Shown here piece after piece: positions 1 to 10,807 of a stretch of 64,000 nt of DNA (position 1 is the first letter of the stretch; each line of letters starts with the position of its first letter). The DNA is taken from assembly GCA_964019425.1 (NCBI GenBank), contig OZ025855.1, positions 588,559-652,558 on the forward strand, written 5' to 3'. The notes under the pieces are model-generated. The model saw only the letters and a program-made list of their open reading frames with translations. It searched no databases and was not told where the DNA came from. This stretch comes from Flectonema sp. DT1601 (taxonomy: Eukaryota; Euglenozoa; Diplonemea; Diplonemida; Diplonemidae). Both the position numbers and the translations under genes were made by a program.

Positions 1-2600
1 GCCTGTTCTTTGTTACTGAACTGAGTGGGAGTTATGTTACGCGAGATGTATAGAACAATCGAATCCTCGGCAGCAATGCGATGCATTCTCCAAATCTTGT
101 GATGAATAATACTAATTCCGTGTTTCACATGAATACCTTGTGAGTTAGAAAATTGTATTTCGGGTTCCAAGCTGATTGATACTACTTATTGCCTTCATAA
201 CAACATGATCAACAATATGATGACACAACAAGCTACTACTTGGACAATCGCCCCTATACCTATACGATGCCCGAAAGGGTAAATGGTAAACACCTCGAGT
301 CCAGCCTGATTGTTGAAACCTTCTGCTCTGTTCGAACTTCTTCACTTTATGTTCTCAAGGAGTATTGCACGCCGCCTCCGACCTCACCCATTTGGAGTGA
401 TAACGGTGACTTGTCCTCTCCAAGATGTGCTTCTCTTGTTCCAACTCATCATATCCGGAAACAACTCCACGGTTGCTCTCCTTAATTAATGGAGATGGTT
501 ATCACCAGACCCCCGGTAGATTCACTTCCCTCTCTTCTCTTTTGTTCTCATCGTTCTCAAGGAGTATTGCACGCCGCCTCCGACCTCACCCATTTGGAGT
601 GATAACGGTGACTTGTCCTCTCCAAGACTTCATCTTCTTCGAATCCTTTTGCTTGTCAATGAAATAGCCAGCATTATAGAACAATCGAATCCTCGGTAGC
701 AATGCGCTGCATTCTCCAAATCTTGTGATGAATAATACTAATTCCGTGTTTCACATGAATACCTTGTGAGTTAGAAAATTGTATTTCGGGTTCCAAGCTG
801 ATTGATATTACTTATTGCCTTCATAACAACACGATCAACAATATGATGACACAACAAGCTACTACTTGGACAATCGCCCCTATACCTATACGATGCCCGA
901 AAGGGCAAATGGTAAACACCTCGAGTCCAGCCTGATTGTTGAAACCTTCTGCTCTGTTTGAACTGCTTCACTTTATGTTCTCAAGGAGTATTGCACGCCG
1001 CCTCCGACCTAACCCATTTGGAGTGATAACGGTGACTTGTCCTCTCCAAGATTTTTGATAATTTATTGTTCAGATCGCAGTGTGATCGACTTTTTGTTCG
1101 AAGACCCCAACTGTTTCAACTTGCAGTACCTCACTCAGTGGTATAGCGAGCGGATGAAGGGGGAGATCACTTTCTGTATTTTCTCTTTGTCGAAGTAACG
1201 TGTCTTCTGTCGTTGTCTATTCCTCACCTCCCTCTCTCAAAGTAAGGATGATTTTAACCGACTCCTGAGTAGCTTTTCGCTGCATTGCAGATACTGATAC
1301 GAGTCAAAAGTGCAGGATCAACCACCTGAACAAATTCTGTGTCTTCTGTTTGCCTTCTCGTTTGAGCTGTCTTCTGCTTTGAGCTTCTTCATAAGGAGTA
1401 TTGCACGCCGCCTCCGACCTCACCCATTTGGAGTGATAACGGTGACTTGTCCTCTCCAAGATGTGTTTCTCTTATTCCAACTCATCATATCCGGAAACAA
1501 CTCCACGGTTGCTCTCCTTAATTAATGGAGATGGTTATCACCAGACCCCCGGTAGATTCACTTCCCTCTCTTCTCTTTTGTTCTCATCGTTCTCAAGGAG
1601 TATTGCACGCCGCCTCCGACCTCACCCATTTGGAGTGATAACGGTGACTTGTCCTCTCCAAGACTTCATCTTCTTCGAATCCTTTTGCTTGTCAATGAAA
1701 TAGCCAGCATTATAGAACAATCGAATCCTCGGTAGCAATGCGATGCATTCTCCAAATCTTGTGATGAATAATACTAATTCCGTGTTTCACATGAATACCT
1801 TGTGAGTTAGAAAATTGTATTTCGGGTTCCAAGCTGATTACTACTGCTTCCTGTTGTTGTGTCTGATATTTCATTCCTGCTTAACTTCTTTGATAAATCG
1901 GTCGCAATGGTTGGGAGGCACCCTCTTTCAAATGGTGCAAAGCTCCCCGCTGGTCGTACCGTATAGCAAGTTGATAGGGTTCTTCGGGACCTTGTCATGT
2001 TACGTATATTCCATATTCCAACTTCTATGCTCAGTTGGGCTATTATGAAGTTTGGGACAACCATGCGTGATACAGTTTCTTGTTCGTCATCTTTTCTGTT
2101 GGAAAGAAGAAGAGTTCTGTCTTTCCTTTTCTGTTTGGTCAGCGAGCTCAGTTCCCCGCCTGTTCTTTGTTACTGAACTGAGTGGGAGTTATGTTACGCG
2201 AGATGTATAGAACAATCGAATCCTCGGTAGCAATGCGATGCATTCTCCAAATCTTGTGATGAATAATACTAATTCCGTGTTTCACATGAATACCTTGTGA
2301 GTTAGAAAATTGTATTTCGGGTTCCAAGCTGATTGATACTACTTATTGCCTTCATAACAACACGATCAACAATATGATGACACAACAAGCTACTACTTGG
2401 ACAATCGCCCCTATACCTATACGATGCCCGAAAGGGTAAATGGTAAACACCTCGAGTCCAGCCTGATTGTTGAAACCTTCTGCTCTGTTTGAACTGCTTC
2501 ACTTTATGTTCTCAAGGAGTATTGCACGCCGCCTCCGACCTCACCCATTTGGAGTGATAACGGTGACTTGTCCTCTCCAAGATTTTAAAAATTCTTTATT
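1..2600. repeat. Mosaic of interspersed short repeats
   Basis: No credible gene is visible here. The stretch is assembled from a few recurring modules. Module A begins TATAGAACAATCGAATCCTC and occurs near 49-177, 675-808, 1711-1840 and 2207-2336. Module B begins TACTTATTGCCTTCATAACA, follows A near 180, 811 and 2340, and contains a CCC-GAAA-GGG hairpin. Module C is about 69 bp and occurs six times. Module D is about 130 bp and occurs at 427-556 and 1462-1594. Bases 1-426 recur almost unchanged at 2159-2582. The order is A-B-C-D-C-A-B-C, a spacer, C-D-C-A, a spacer, A-B-C. The short ORFs across it are by-products of the repetition. Function is unknown; it could be a subtelomeric or satellite-type element, or fragments of an old mobile element. 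Confidence 0.85.
357..2582 (+). repeat. 69-bp repeat module C, six copies
   Basis: The module starts AAGGAGTATTGCACGCCGCC and ends CTTGTCCTCTCCAAGA. Copies lie at 357-426, 559-626, 983-1051, 1393-1461, 1595-1663 and 2514-2582, all in the same orientation. The copies are nearly identical (for example one reads ACCTAACCC where the others read ACCTCACCC). Flanking sequence differs from copy to copy, so the module behaves as an independently moving or recombining block rather than as a simple tandem satellite. I do not recognise it as 5S rRNA, tRNA, snRNA or spliced-leader RNA. Confidence 0.8.
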
Positions 2601-2653
2601 GTTTTATTTTCTATTAATAATTATAAAGTTCAATAATATAAATTAATAAACAG

Positions 2654-4133
2654 TTGGAATGCACTATTCCTCCATCGACTTGGTGAAGTAGACAAGGCAT
2701 TAACTATGATGAGAGAAGCAAGAGACCAGCTCTCTGGAAGTAGAACAGACACACTAGCATCGATACTACATGATCATGGTAAGTTGTGTACTCATAGAGG
2801 GTTATACAAAGAAGGCGAGGAATCGTTGCTTAATTGTTTAAAGATTCGTGAGACATTGTACGGTACTGATAATGGAAACGCTGAAGTATCAGCATCGATG
2901 CTTTCTATAACAGAGCTTTATATCAGAATGGGTTTGTATGAAGAAGCAGAGGACTATTCTAAAAGGTTTGTTCTCATGAATAGTTATCAAATCTTTTATG
3001 AATTTGTTTTATAAATAACAAACAACAGATATCTAACTATGCAGCTTCACCGATACCCAGAATCCTTAGATCACTTTATACACGCCATGGGAGTACTAGC
3101 TAAGACACGAAAATACCAAGGGAAATTATACGAATATCAAGAAATGATTTTACTAAAATCAGTAGTTGAGAAAGAAAAGGTAAATGCAGTTCACGGTAAG
3201 GAACTCGATTTAATAAAAACAAAACTACGAAATCAGCTTAAGAACCTCGGAGCAATCTACCTCATGAAAGAAACCAGTTGGAATGCTCGAATGGTGTACA
3301 TAAACACAAAACAAAGCAGATCATATCCTTTAGAATTATTAAAATCAATCCCTCCTTATAATCCATTTAAACGTAGTCCTGGAGTTCCACTTTCAAGTAT
3401 AGACCAAGCAATGAAATTAAAAGAAATGAGTGGACTCTACTGGTTAGTACGTTACGCCAGAATAACAGATCCGGGTCAATCATGGGATGGTATTAAGGGA
3501 CTTGAGAGAGCTGTAGTCACCTCTATCAATACTGGAGGTAGGACCCAAAATAAAAATTTAGATGAAGAGGGTAGGTCTGAAATACGACCCAGTATGTTTG
3601 GATCTGAAGATGTGTTGCCTGTGTGGGTTCCTCCAAAGGCCGAAGAACGTAACTCATATCATGCATTACTTGATAAATTCTTGAGTGGTGCCTGGGAATC
3701 GAACTTGACGACTGAAGACCCAATTTATTCTTCATTAAATCACCTCGTGTCACTAATCCAGAAACGGTCTCAAAGAAATCAGCAGATCCTCGCTGAGCAG
3801 TTGTCTCTTTCTACAACAAAAGGAACACTTTTAAAGTATTGGAAATGTCTCCGAGACTGGGAATCCGTTGCTAAAGGTATACGCGAAGCCGAAACCGGAC
3901 TTTCTCAAATAGTGGCTGCACAAGAAGAAGAAATGGATACTACTTTAGATAAAAGTATTGTGTACACTGGTAGAATGGCGTCGAGTAAGCTTCCGAGAAG
4001 AATTCAATCAAAACATAATATTAAGAAGAACAGTGTTCCTCAAAGAGTAGCCGCTTCACCAGACGTCACAGCAGCAGATAAAGTAACAGCCATCGACTTA
4101 AACCGCACCAGTACAACAATTAGCTTTGCATAA
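2654..4133 (+). CDS. TPR-repeat protein, 5' end missing
   Basis: Two exons are visible: 2654-2965 and 3029-4133, separated by a 63-base intron that starts GTTTGTTC and ends AACAAACAACAG. Joining them keeps the frame (AG|A gives Arg). Coding sense begins right after the acceptor AATAAACAG at 2653, in the frame that reads WNALFLHRLGEVDKALTMMR, so 2706 is not the true start; earlier exons must lie upstream of the repeat mosaic or be lost. The first about 120 residues form tetratricopeptide-type helix pairs (A/G-Y-E-A pattern, e.g. YKEGEESLLNCLKIRE). The rest is helical, then basic and disordered, ending TTISFA. TPRs usually hold protein partners; no partner or pathway can be named. Either the gene is intact with the repeats inside its intron, or it was truncated by them. 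Confidence 0.75.
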
Positions 4134-4349
4134 TTTAATCATTTACACATAAAATCTTTAATTATTATCTTATGGAAGTTGTAAAACTGTTTTTATGTTT
4201 TCTTAGACTTTTGTGAGAAGTTGTAAATTCTTAAAACAGGTGTGAAATGAAAGAACAAAGATGATGATATTATCATGGCTGTTCGTTTACTCTAAATTAC
4301 CAACAGCAAAGATGAACATAATTATTTCTAGTAGTCTCCTATTCACAAT

Positions 4350-5588
4350 ATGCAAGTGTCCGTTACGTACCCGGATATGGAACTTCCTGCGGTGTCATTC
4401 ACAGCTGGTGCTGACTCTCTTGTGAGTGACGCGTTGACTGCTGCAACTGATGAGTGGGATATCGATTTGGAAGAAGTCGAGCTTTTATTCGCTGGTGAGG
4501 TTCTTTGTAATTCTGAGCTTCTGACTTCCTATGGAATAGGTCTGAACTCTGACTTAGAAGTTTGGAGGAAGCCGTTTCGGGTTTTCAGTAAAAACTGGTT
4601 TGTTGATAATCAGCTGAGAGAGAAACTACTACTCAGAAATGAGATCAACGACGAGGAATATATTTATTTAGACACGCCAACCTTCTCAGTAAATGGTTCA
4701 ATTAGTTTGTTTAGTGACGTAATTCCTTCAGAGATCAAACGAATATCATTTCGCAATTCGAATTGTAGAATCACAGCAATCGATGATATTTTTCTTGAAG
4801 GCAGTTCTTCAATAACAATGTTAGACTTGTCGGGTCTTACAGATGTCACAGCCATCGGAGATGCTTTCCTCTGTGATAGCAATGCAATGATCGAGCTTGA
4901 CTTTAGTGGTTTTCGTAGCGTCACATCTATTGGAAAGTGGTTTTTATATAATTGTTCTACAGTTACTTCTCTTAACCTCTCTAGTCTTAGTAGTGTTACC
5001 GCAATCGGAAATGATTTTATGTATAATTGTTTTTCAATAACTTCTCTTGATCTTTCTGGTCTTAGGAGTATAGAATCAATTGGGGATTGGTTCTTATTTA
5101 ATTGTTCGTTATCTGAAATTGACCTTTCTGGTTTTGGTAATATTAAAACTGTTGGAGGTTGGTTTTTAAATTCATGTAGTGAAATAACATCAGTTGATCT
5201 TTCTTGTTTTAGCAACGTGACAGCTGTTGGGGAAAGTTTTATGTGTCTCTGTTCATCGATTGCCTCGATTGATATTTCTGGTTTTAGAAATGTTACTTTT
5301 GTGGATAGTAACTTTTTACACAGCTGTTCTTCACTTACTTCACTGGATTTATCTAACTTTTGTAGTGTTACTGGTATTGGAAATAACTTCTTGCGTTCTT
5401 GTTCTTCGATAACTTCTCTTGATTTTTCTAACTTCGGTAGCGTCACAACTGTTGGAGATTATTTCTTGCGAGAGTGTTCTTCAATAACTGTGTTAGACTT
5501 TTCCGGTCTCGACAACATTACGTCTGTTGGAGTTGGATTCCTACAAGAATCAACTACCAACTGGACTGGTTCATTAATTTGTCCTTAG
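4350..5588 (+). CDS. Ubiquitin-like plus BspA-type leucine-rich repeat protein
   Basis: A 412-residue protein in one exon. Residues 1-78 resemble a ubiquitin fold: ELLFAGEVL followed by LTSYGIGLNSDLEV matches the pattern of ubiquitin's LIFAGKQL and LSDYNIQKESTLHL. From about residue 130 to 405 there are roughly twelve 23-residue repeats of the type SITSLDLSGxxxVTxIGxxFLxxC, the BspA-like/LRR_5 class. Such proteins are abundant in trypanosomatids, bodonids and Trichomonas. No signal peptide or membrane segment is present, so a cytosolic location is likely. The repeats probably form a binding solenoid; the ligand is unknown. I know of no standard family with a ubiquitin-like head on BspA repeats, so the pairing is notable. 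The start at 4350 follows an A/T-rich leader and gives a complete ubiquitin-like fold. Confidence 0.8.
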   Translation: MQVSVTYPDMELPAVSFTAGADSLVSDALTAATDEWDIDLEEVELLFAGEVLCNSELLTSYGIGLNSDLEVWRKPFRVFSKNWFVDNQLREKLLLRNEINDEEYIYLDTPTFSVNGSISLFSDVIPSEIKRISFRNSNCRITAIDDIFLEGSSSITMLDLSGLTDVTAIGDAFLCDSNAMIELDFSGFRSVTSIGKWFLYNCSTVTSLNLSSLSSVTAIGNDFMYNCFSITSLDLSGLRSIESIGDWFLFNCSLSEIDLSGFGNIKTVGGWFLNSCSEITSVDLSCFSNVTAVGESFMCLCSSIASIDISGFRNVTFVDSNFLHSCSSLTSLDLSNFCSVTGIGNNFLRSCSSITSLDFSNFGSVTTVGDYFLRECSSITVLDFSGLDNITSVGVGFLQESTTNWTGSLICP

Positions 5589-5824
5589 CATACCTTTCTT
5601 CTACTGATAGGGAAGTGTCCTCCTATTCTTATTAATTGAGATTCGTATATTCTTTCTGAGTAATAATTAAGTTTACTTTACTTTTTATCAGTTTAAGGGC
5701 GGTTTCGTGCACAAACAAAACATCATCGGTGTGATATTAATATTTTTCTGTATAGTTTAAGATAAAAAGCCAAATTCTTTTTTTTTTTTTATTATTATTT
5801 TGTTTCAGGGAAAACCTAATTAGA

Positions 5825-8431
5825 ATGCCAAACTTTCGACCCGAATCCATAACCAGAGAAGAAGCCGAGAAAATACTTCAGAATGATAAAGCGGTGCATG
5901 AAATATCAGTAGGCAGGGCTGATAATAAAATAATTAAGGGAACTATGACGATGATGTATTTAAGCATATTAGAGAACAGATCTGACACAGTTAGTCAACT
6001 CCTGTCACTTGGAGGACATCCTAATAAAGTAGGTGATGACGCAACAGGTGATTATCCTCTACATGCGGCAGTTGTCACTCAGCAATCTGAGATTTGCTGC
6101 AACCTTCTCCGCTGTGAGGCTGACATAAGTCTAAAGAATCATAAAGGAGAGTCGCCTGTGTCGTTAGCTGTTCAGCATACTCCAAGTTCTGGAATTGATA
6201 TACTAAATAATATATTATTATCTTGTCAGGATTCTTACACCATAACAGAAGCTTTAGCAGGGCTTTCCTTATCTCCGAGTACCCCCCTGGGATCGTTTCC
6301 GTCTATTTTACAACTTTGCATGGATTTAAATAAGTGGAACCTCGTGGAAGACATGTTGGATTCTAGGAATAGTTTTTCATGTGAAAATAACAATAAAGAA
6401 ATAATAAAGAAAATTATATCAAGGCATGATGACTGTTTTGATGCCTTTGTATCAAAACAAAAGAGAACGTTAATGGATTTGGCTGTGAGATCATCAAACT
6501 TGAAGATGATTGAAGTGTTACTCCAATTAGGAGCGAGTCCGAATGTTAAATGTGGACCGTCTTTGTCAACAGCATTTCATCAAGCAGCATATAGCAAGTT
6601 TGAAAATGCTGTTATTCAATTTGAGAAAGAAGGAGATCCAGGTATTATAAACAGATCAGGAGAATCAGTTGTTCAAAATGCTATTCAGTCGGGTTGTCCG
6701 ACAGTCTGCAAGTCTGTTTTAAGAAAAGCAACCATCGAAACGATTGAAAGCCTAATAGAGAATCTTAAGCTAAAACCACAAAGCTATCTTCCTCACATGT
6801 CTTATACTCTATTTCACTTAATAGTCGAGTCAGGTAACATCAAACTTGTGAAACACTTAATAAATAATCTCAATTATAAAAATTCAGTAAATCGTTTTCC
6901 ACATCGAGAAACCGGAAATACATCCATCCATACAGCCGCTTCATTGGGATCGGCGAATCATTTCCAGATTGCAAAATATTTAATATCCGAAGGCATTGCT
7001 GATTGCTCAGTTTTAAATAAAGAAAATGAATCACCGCTACTACTAGCTACTTATAACTGTCCTGAATTGGTAGGATTGATGATCTGTAAAAGAGATATAA
7101 TATCAAGGGCTTGGAATACTCCAATAAGTGATAAATACCCAGAGGGCGGTACTCCTTTAGTTAGAGTTGCTAGAGAGTTCAACAACGAACAACTTATTCG
7201 AAGTCTCACAAAGATTGGAGCTATTGAAAGTGCTCCAGTTGTGGATTTACCGACAACGCCGACTGGTAGCGAACTGATCTCCACTAAAACAGAGTCAACC
7301 CAAGCCGAGCCTGTCGCGGATTCGCAATCTGGTAATGAAATCGAACCATCCCAAACAGAGTCAGTTAACGATTCACCGACTACACCTTCTCATATCCCAA
7401 CTGAAACAGAACCACCACAATCCGAGACTGTCGTAGATTCACTTACATCACCTTCTAGTAACGAAATGGTTCCTGAAATCAAACCATCCCAAACAGAGTC
7501 AGTTAACGATTCACCGACTTCGCCTTCTCATATCCCAACTGAAACAGAACCAACCCAAGCGGAATCAGTCACAGCTAGTGAGAAGACATCAGAACTCTTT
7601 AATTCTTCTGATAAAGAACTACAATCTCCTTCAGTTAATGATCCTGAACAGGTGATTACTTCACAGCAAGACGACAAGTCCGAAACGTCTGAACAGCAGC
7701 CGACAATCGAAGAACAGCCTCCAGCAGATGACATGACTCCGTTAATTGATAAGGAGGTGGATGTTCAATCCATTTGTGGGGAGTCATCTGAGCTTCCTGT
7801 TTCGGAAACATCTGCAGCAGATTGTGATAAAGAGCAGGTCCTTGAGTCTGGTGAAACAATGTCACCACATTCATCGATAGAGACTACAGACGATAACTGT
7901 GACCCTCCAATGGTACTTGAGAATGAGGAACAGATTCCTGTAGTCGATACCGTAGTAGTAGTAGAGCAGAACATTAACAATTCCCCTCCTCATTCTGTAC
8001 CAGTTGACTTAGAGAACAATGACCTACAAGTAATCGACAGCGAGCAGCCTGCAGCAAATGACATCAAGCCTACTGATGTGGTAGTCGATAAGAAGGAACA
8101 TTGTGAGGAGGAATTGAACCAAAATTATATTAAACCTGATCTTGAGAAGAACTCCGATAATAATATCCACGAAGAGCAGGAAGTACAAACTACAATCCAA
8201 CCCCACGGGATTCCAAGTGACCAATTAGATCAACTTCAGCTTGAAGAACAGAAAGGTCAAATAGTTGTTGATAATCACTTGGAAGATTGTTCATCAGAAA
8301 GTTCATTCTCACTCATCGATGAAAGTGAAATCCCATCATATCCACCAGCCTTTGAATGTGTACCTGACCCAGCAGCATCAATGTTTAGTTTTATTGCTCA
8401 CAAACTAGATGCTCTGTTACCAGACTTTTGA
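5825..8431 (+). CDS. Ankyrin-repeat protein with long acidic disordered tail
   Basis: An 868-residue protein in one exon. Ankyrin-type repeats cover about residues 45-465, for example YPLHAAVVTQQSEICCNLLR, LMDLAVRSSNLKMIEVLLQL and TSIHTAASLGSANHFQIAKY. Residues 466-868 are rich in Glu, Ser, Thr, Pro and Gln and are predicted disordered. This tail contains an internal direct repeat of about 65 bases (near 7349-7413 and 7488-7552) encoding SQTESVNDSPT-type sequence. The start lies 10 bases after a pyrimidine-led acceptor, TTTTGTTTCAG/GGAAAACC, consistent with a spliced leader or a 5'-UTR intron. Ankyrin repeats mediate protein binding; the partner is unknown. No signal peptide or membrane segment is visible. 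Confidence 0.8.
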   Translation: MPNFRPESITREEAEKILQNDKAVHEISVGRADNKIIKGTMTMMYLSILENRSDTVSQLLSLGGHPNKVGDDATGDYPLHAAVVTQQSEICCNLLRCEADISLKNHKGESPVSLAVQHTPSSGIDILNNILLSCQDSYTITEALAGLSLSPSTPLGSFPSILQLCMDLNKWNLVEDMLDSRNSFSCENNNKEIIKKIISRHDDCFDAFVSKQKRTLMDLAVRSSNLKMIEVLLQLGASPNVKCGPSLSTAFHQAAYSKFENAVIQFEKEGDPGIINRSGESVVQNAIQSGCPTVCKSVLRKATIETIESLIENLKLKPQSYLPHMSYTLFHLIVESGNIKLVKHLINNLNYKNSVNRFPHRETGNTSIHTAASLGSANHFQIAKYLISEGIADCSVLNKENESPLLLATYNCPELVGLMICKRDIISRAWNTPISDKYPEGGTPLVRVAREFNNEQLIRSLTKIGAIESAPVVDLPTTPTGSELISTKTESTQAEPVADSQSGNEIEPSQTESVNDSPTTPSHIPTETEPPQSETVVDSLTSPSSNEMVPEIKPSQTESVNDSPTSPSHIPTETEPTQAESVTASEKTSELFNSSDKELQSPSVNDPEQVITSQQDDKSETSEQQPTIEEQPPADDMTPLIDKEVDVQSICGESSELPVSETSAADCDKEQVLESGETMSPHSSIETTDDNCDPPMVLENEEQIPVVDTVVVVEQNINNSPPHSVPVDLENNDLQVIDSEQPAANDIKPTDVVVDKKEHCEEELNQNYIKPDLEKNSDNNIHEEQEVQTTIQPHGIPSDQLDQLQLEEQKGQIVVDNHLEDCSSESSFSLIDESEIPSYPPAFECVPDPAASMFSFIAHKLDALLPDF

Positions 8432-8911
8432 GATAATCTTATTAAAACTCTTATTGAACTTCACACTAATTATAATATGAACTGTGTGATTAAGGTGTAA
8501 AAACAAAAAAAGGAGTAAAATGAAGAACCACTATACCTTGCAATCTCGCGGTAGACTATTGGCGGTCAAAACCTTCTTTTGTTTCTTGTGTCATGAATTT
8601 AACTCTCCTTTATGCCTTCTTTTTTGATTTCCTCTCCTTTTCTTGCACTTTATATTGCTTGTTTGTTTCATTCTCAATCGCCACTACTTTAGTTAAAAAT
8701 ACTTTTTATTATGTTCGAGCAAATTTACAATTCTTCTATCAGCGTCGTTGTTGAAACTAAATAAATAAATAAATAATTAACCAAGGATACAATTATAACA
8801 AAATGTTGTTTATGTACCCATGGTGGTGGTGGTGGTAGTAGTGGTGGTGATGTGTTTTTTTTTTTTTTTTCCCCCTAAAATTATATTTTCACCCTTAAGG
8901 GATATCACAAT
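8432..8911. other. Intergenic spacer with GGT repeats and T tract
   Basis: The spacer holds no coding signal. It contains a short TGG/TGA microsatellite near 8820-8852, a T tract of about 16 bases followed by a C run at 8857-8875, and A/T-rich leader sequence before the phosphatase start. Confidence 0.6.
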
Positions 8912-10807
8912 ATGGGTCAGTGCGGTTCTGCCCCTGCGACTAGCCCGCCTCCATCACCTCCCCGAGAAAGAAGTAAAGCAAGATCAGTAGAAGATATCGA
9001 AGTTGATATCGATGACACTCCTAAAGCAGTTCCAGCTTCAAAGGAACCCAGTGAAAGCAGCAGTACAATTTTAACACCAAAACCGGTTGAATTGAAACCA
9101 ATATTAAAAGCACCTGGTTCTTACCTATCACCTCCAGCGGTTAGAAGAAATAGAAGAAGAGGTCCACCTTATCCTGTGTTAGCACCAGAAGCCTCGTACA
9201 GTATCGCAATGCTTATAGGTCATTTATTGACTCCAGAGGTGCGAGAACTCACAAAGAAACTTGGTGGGGTTGAATTTCCTTTAGAACAACTGTTGTTTAA
9301 AATGTTACAAGTTGGTCACACTGTGTCATCAACTGGATCCCCAGATATCGATAAGAAGTATACCTGTGAAAGAAGACTAGAAAGACTCATATTCGTTAAC
9401 AAAGATTCCGTTGAAAAACGCATTCGTTCAGAATGTATTTTACTCTTAATAAGATGGTATCAAAGCGGTCCACTTTTAATGAAAGGCAATGGTGTTCAGT
9501 CTTTACCAAAAATTTTCAACTCATCAGATGTGTTAGAAGACGTCAGTCAGTCTAGAAAGGTCGGAGCCACTATAATGGCTCTACTAGACGACTGGAGGTT
9601 GGAAGATTTAACTTATGCTATAAAGATAGGAATGCGAGGAGCTGTAAAGAAATATGCCTTATCGCACCTAGACACCCGCAAGGAACTTGAAATCCGACGA
9701 ACTCAAGAACTCCGTAGAAGCTCTTGGTGGGAAGAAGTTGTTAGTCCGAGGAGCCCGAGGAATATCGATCCGGATTTTTCAGATCCTGTAAAGGTATCGT
9801 ATGATGCTTGGAGAAGAAAGACTATCTCACCGAATACTGATCTAATATCACCGTTAACTAATCCTTTTAGCAATGAAGGTAAAAAGAGATACACAATTGT
9901 TCTAGATCTAGACGAAACATTAATATATACTCGAGGATCAAACTCTCATTTGTGTCTACGTCCTGGATCTAGAGAATTGTTATCTCATTTAAGAACTCTC
10001 GGCTGTGAAGTAGTTGTATGGACTGCCAGTACTAAGGATTACTCTGCTGCGATACTAAGCAATATTGATCCTGATTTGGAATATATATCTGAGTGTGTTT
10101 ATAGACATCCTAAATGGTTTGAGGGAAAAGGAATTGCACATCCGAGAAAAGACTTATCCCTACTTGGAAGAGACTTAGACACGACGCTTATCGTTGACAA
10201 CTCTGTCGACTGTTGTGTTGGATACACAGAAACTAATGCGATAATTGTACCAGACTTTCGTGGGTTGGAATTAGAAGAAACTCTTCCAACGTTGTGTGAG
10301 TTCCTCGCGGATTTGGTGGCTTCTCAAATAACAGTACGCGACTATCTTCGACAAAACGGTCATAATTATTTTAGAGTTGAAAACCGAAAACCCGCATCAC
10401 TAATTGGAGAAACAGTTCAATGCTACGTCGTTGACGGTAGACACGCTACCAGCACACTAGCAATTAATATTGTAGTCAGTCCAGACCATGACATTACTTT
10501 ATCACCGTGGAGAAGTGATAGTGATGCTTACAGTAAGTCATCAGTGTCTAGTAAAGATACTCGTAATAACAGTACAGTCTATGAACATAATCAAAGTACC
10601 AGTAGTATTAATTTTAAAACAAAGAAGAAGACACCTGATAATCCTCCAGCTCGTATTGCTGTTAGACAACAACCGGAACAACCGCAAGTAAAAGTTCAGG
10701 AAGAAGACTGCAACATGGAATCGGATTCACAAAAGTCCTCTTCTTCTGAAGGGGTAAATGCAGACAACGAAACAATCGCGGAAGCGACTTCTCCAACAAA
10801 AGGTTGA
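8912..10807 (+). CDS. FCP1/SCP-type HAD phosphatase with N-terminal acylation signal
   Basis: A 631-residue protein in one exon. The HAD-family NIF/FCP homology domain spans about residues 325-490. It has the catalytic motif DLDETL (Asp332 nucleophile, Asp334 acid/base), then VVVWTAST (motif II), and KDLSLLGRDL...LIVDNS (Lys and acidic motif III/IV). All catalytic residues seem present, so it should be an active Ser/Thr phosphatase of the type acting on RNA polymerase II CTD or related phosphoproteins. It begins MGQCGSA: Gly2 and Cys4 form a classic dual N-myristoylation/palmitoylation signal, pointing to a membrane-tethered rather than nuclear enzyme. Residues 1-95 are Pro/Ser-rich and disordered; about 95-300 is helical and unrecognised; the tail is disordered. 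The start is fixed by the acylation signal and an A-rich leader. Confidence 0.88.
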   Translation: MGQCGSAPATSPPPSPPRERSKARSVEDIEVDIDDTPKAVPASKEPSESSSTILTPKPVELKPILKAPGSYLSPPAVRRNRRRGPPYPVLAPEASYSIAMLIGHLLTPEVRELTKKLGGVEFPLEQLLFKMLQVGHTVSSTGSPDIDKKYTCERRLERLIFVNKDSVEKRIRSECILLLIRWYQSGPLLMKGNGVQSLPKIFNSSDVLEDVSQSRKVGATIMALLDDWRLEDLTYAIKIGMRGAVKKYALSHLDTRKELEIRRTQELRRSSWWEEVVSPRSPRNIDPDFSDPVKVSYDAWRRKTISPNTDLISPLTNPFSNEGKKRYTIVLDLDETLIYTRGSNSHLCLRPGSRELLSHLRTLGCEVVVWTASTKDYSAAILSNIDPDLEYISECVYRHPKWFEGKGIAHPRKDLSLLGRDLDTTLIVDNSVDCCVGYTETNAIIVPDFRGLELEETLPTLCEFLADLVASQITVRDYLRQNGHNYFRVENRKPASLIGETVQCYVVDGRHATSTLAINIVVSPDHDITLSPWRSDSDAYSKSSVSSKDTRNNSTVYEHNQSTSSINFKTKKKTPDNPPARIAVRQQPEQPQVKVQEEDCNMESDSQKSSSSEGVNADNETIAEATSPTKG

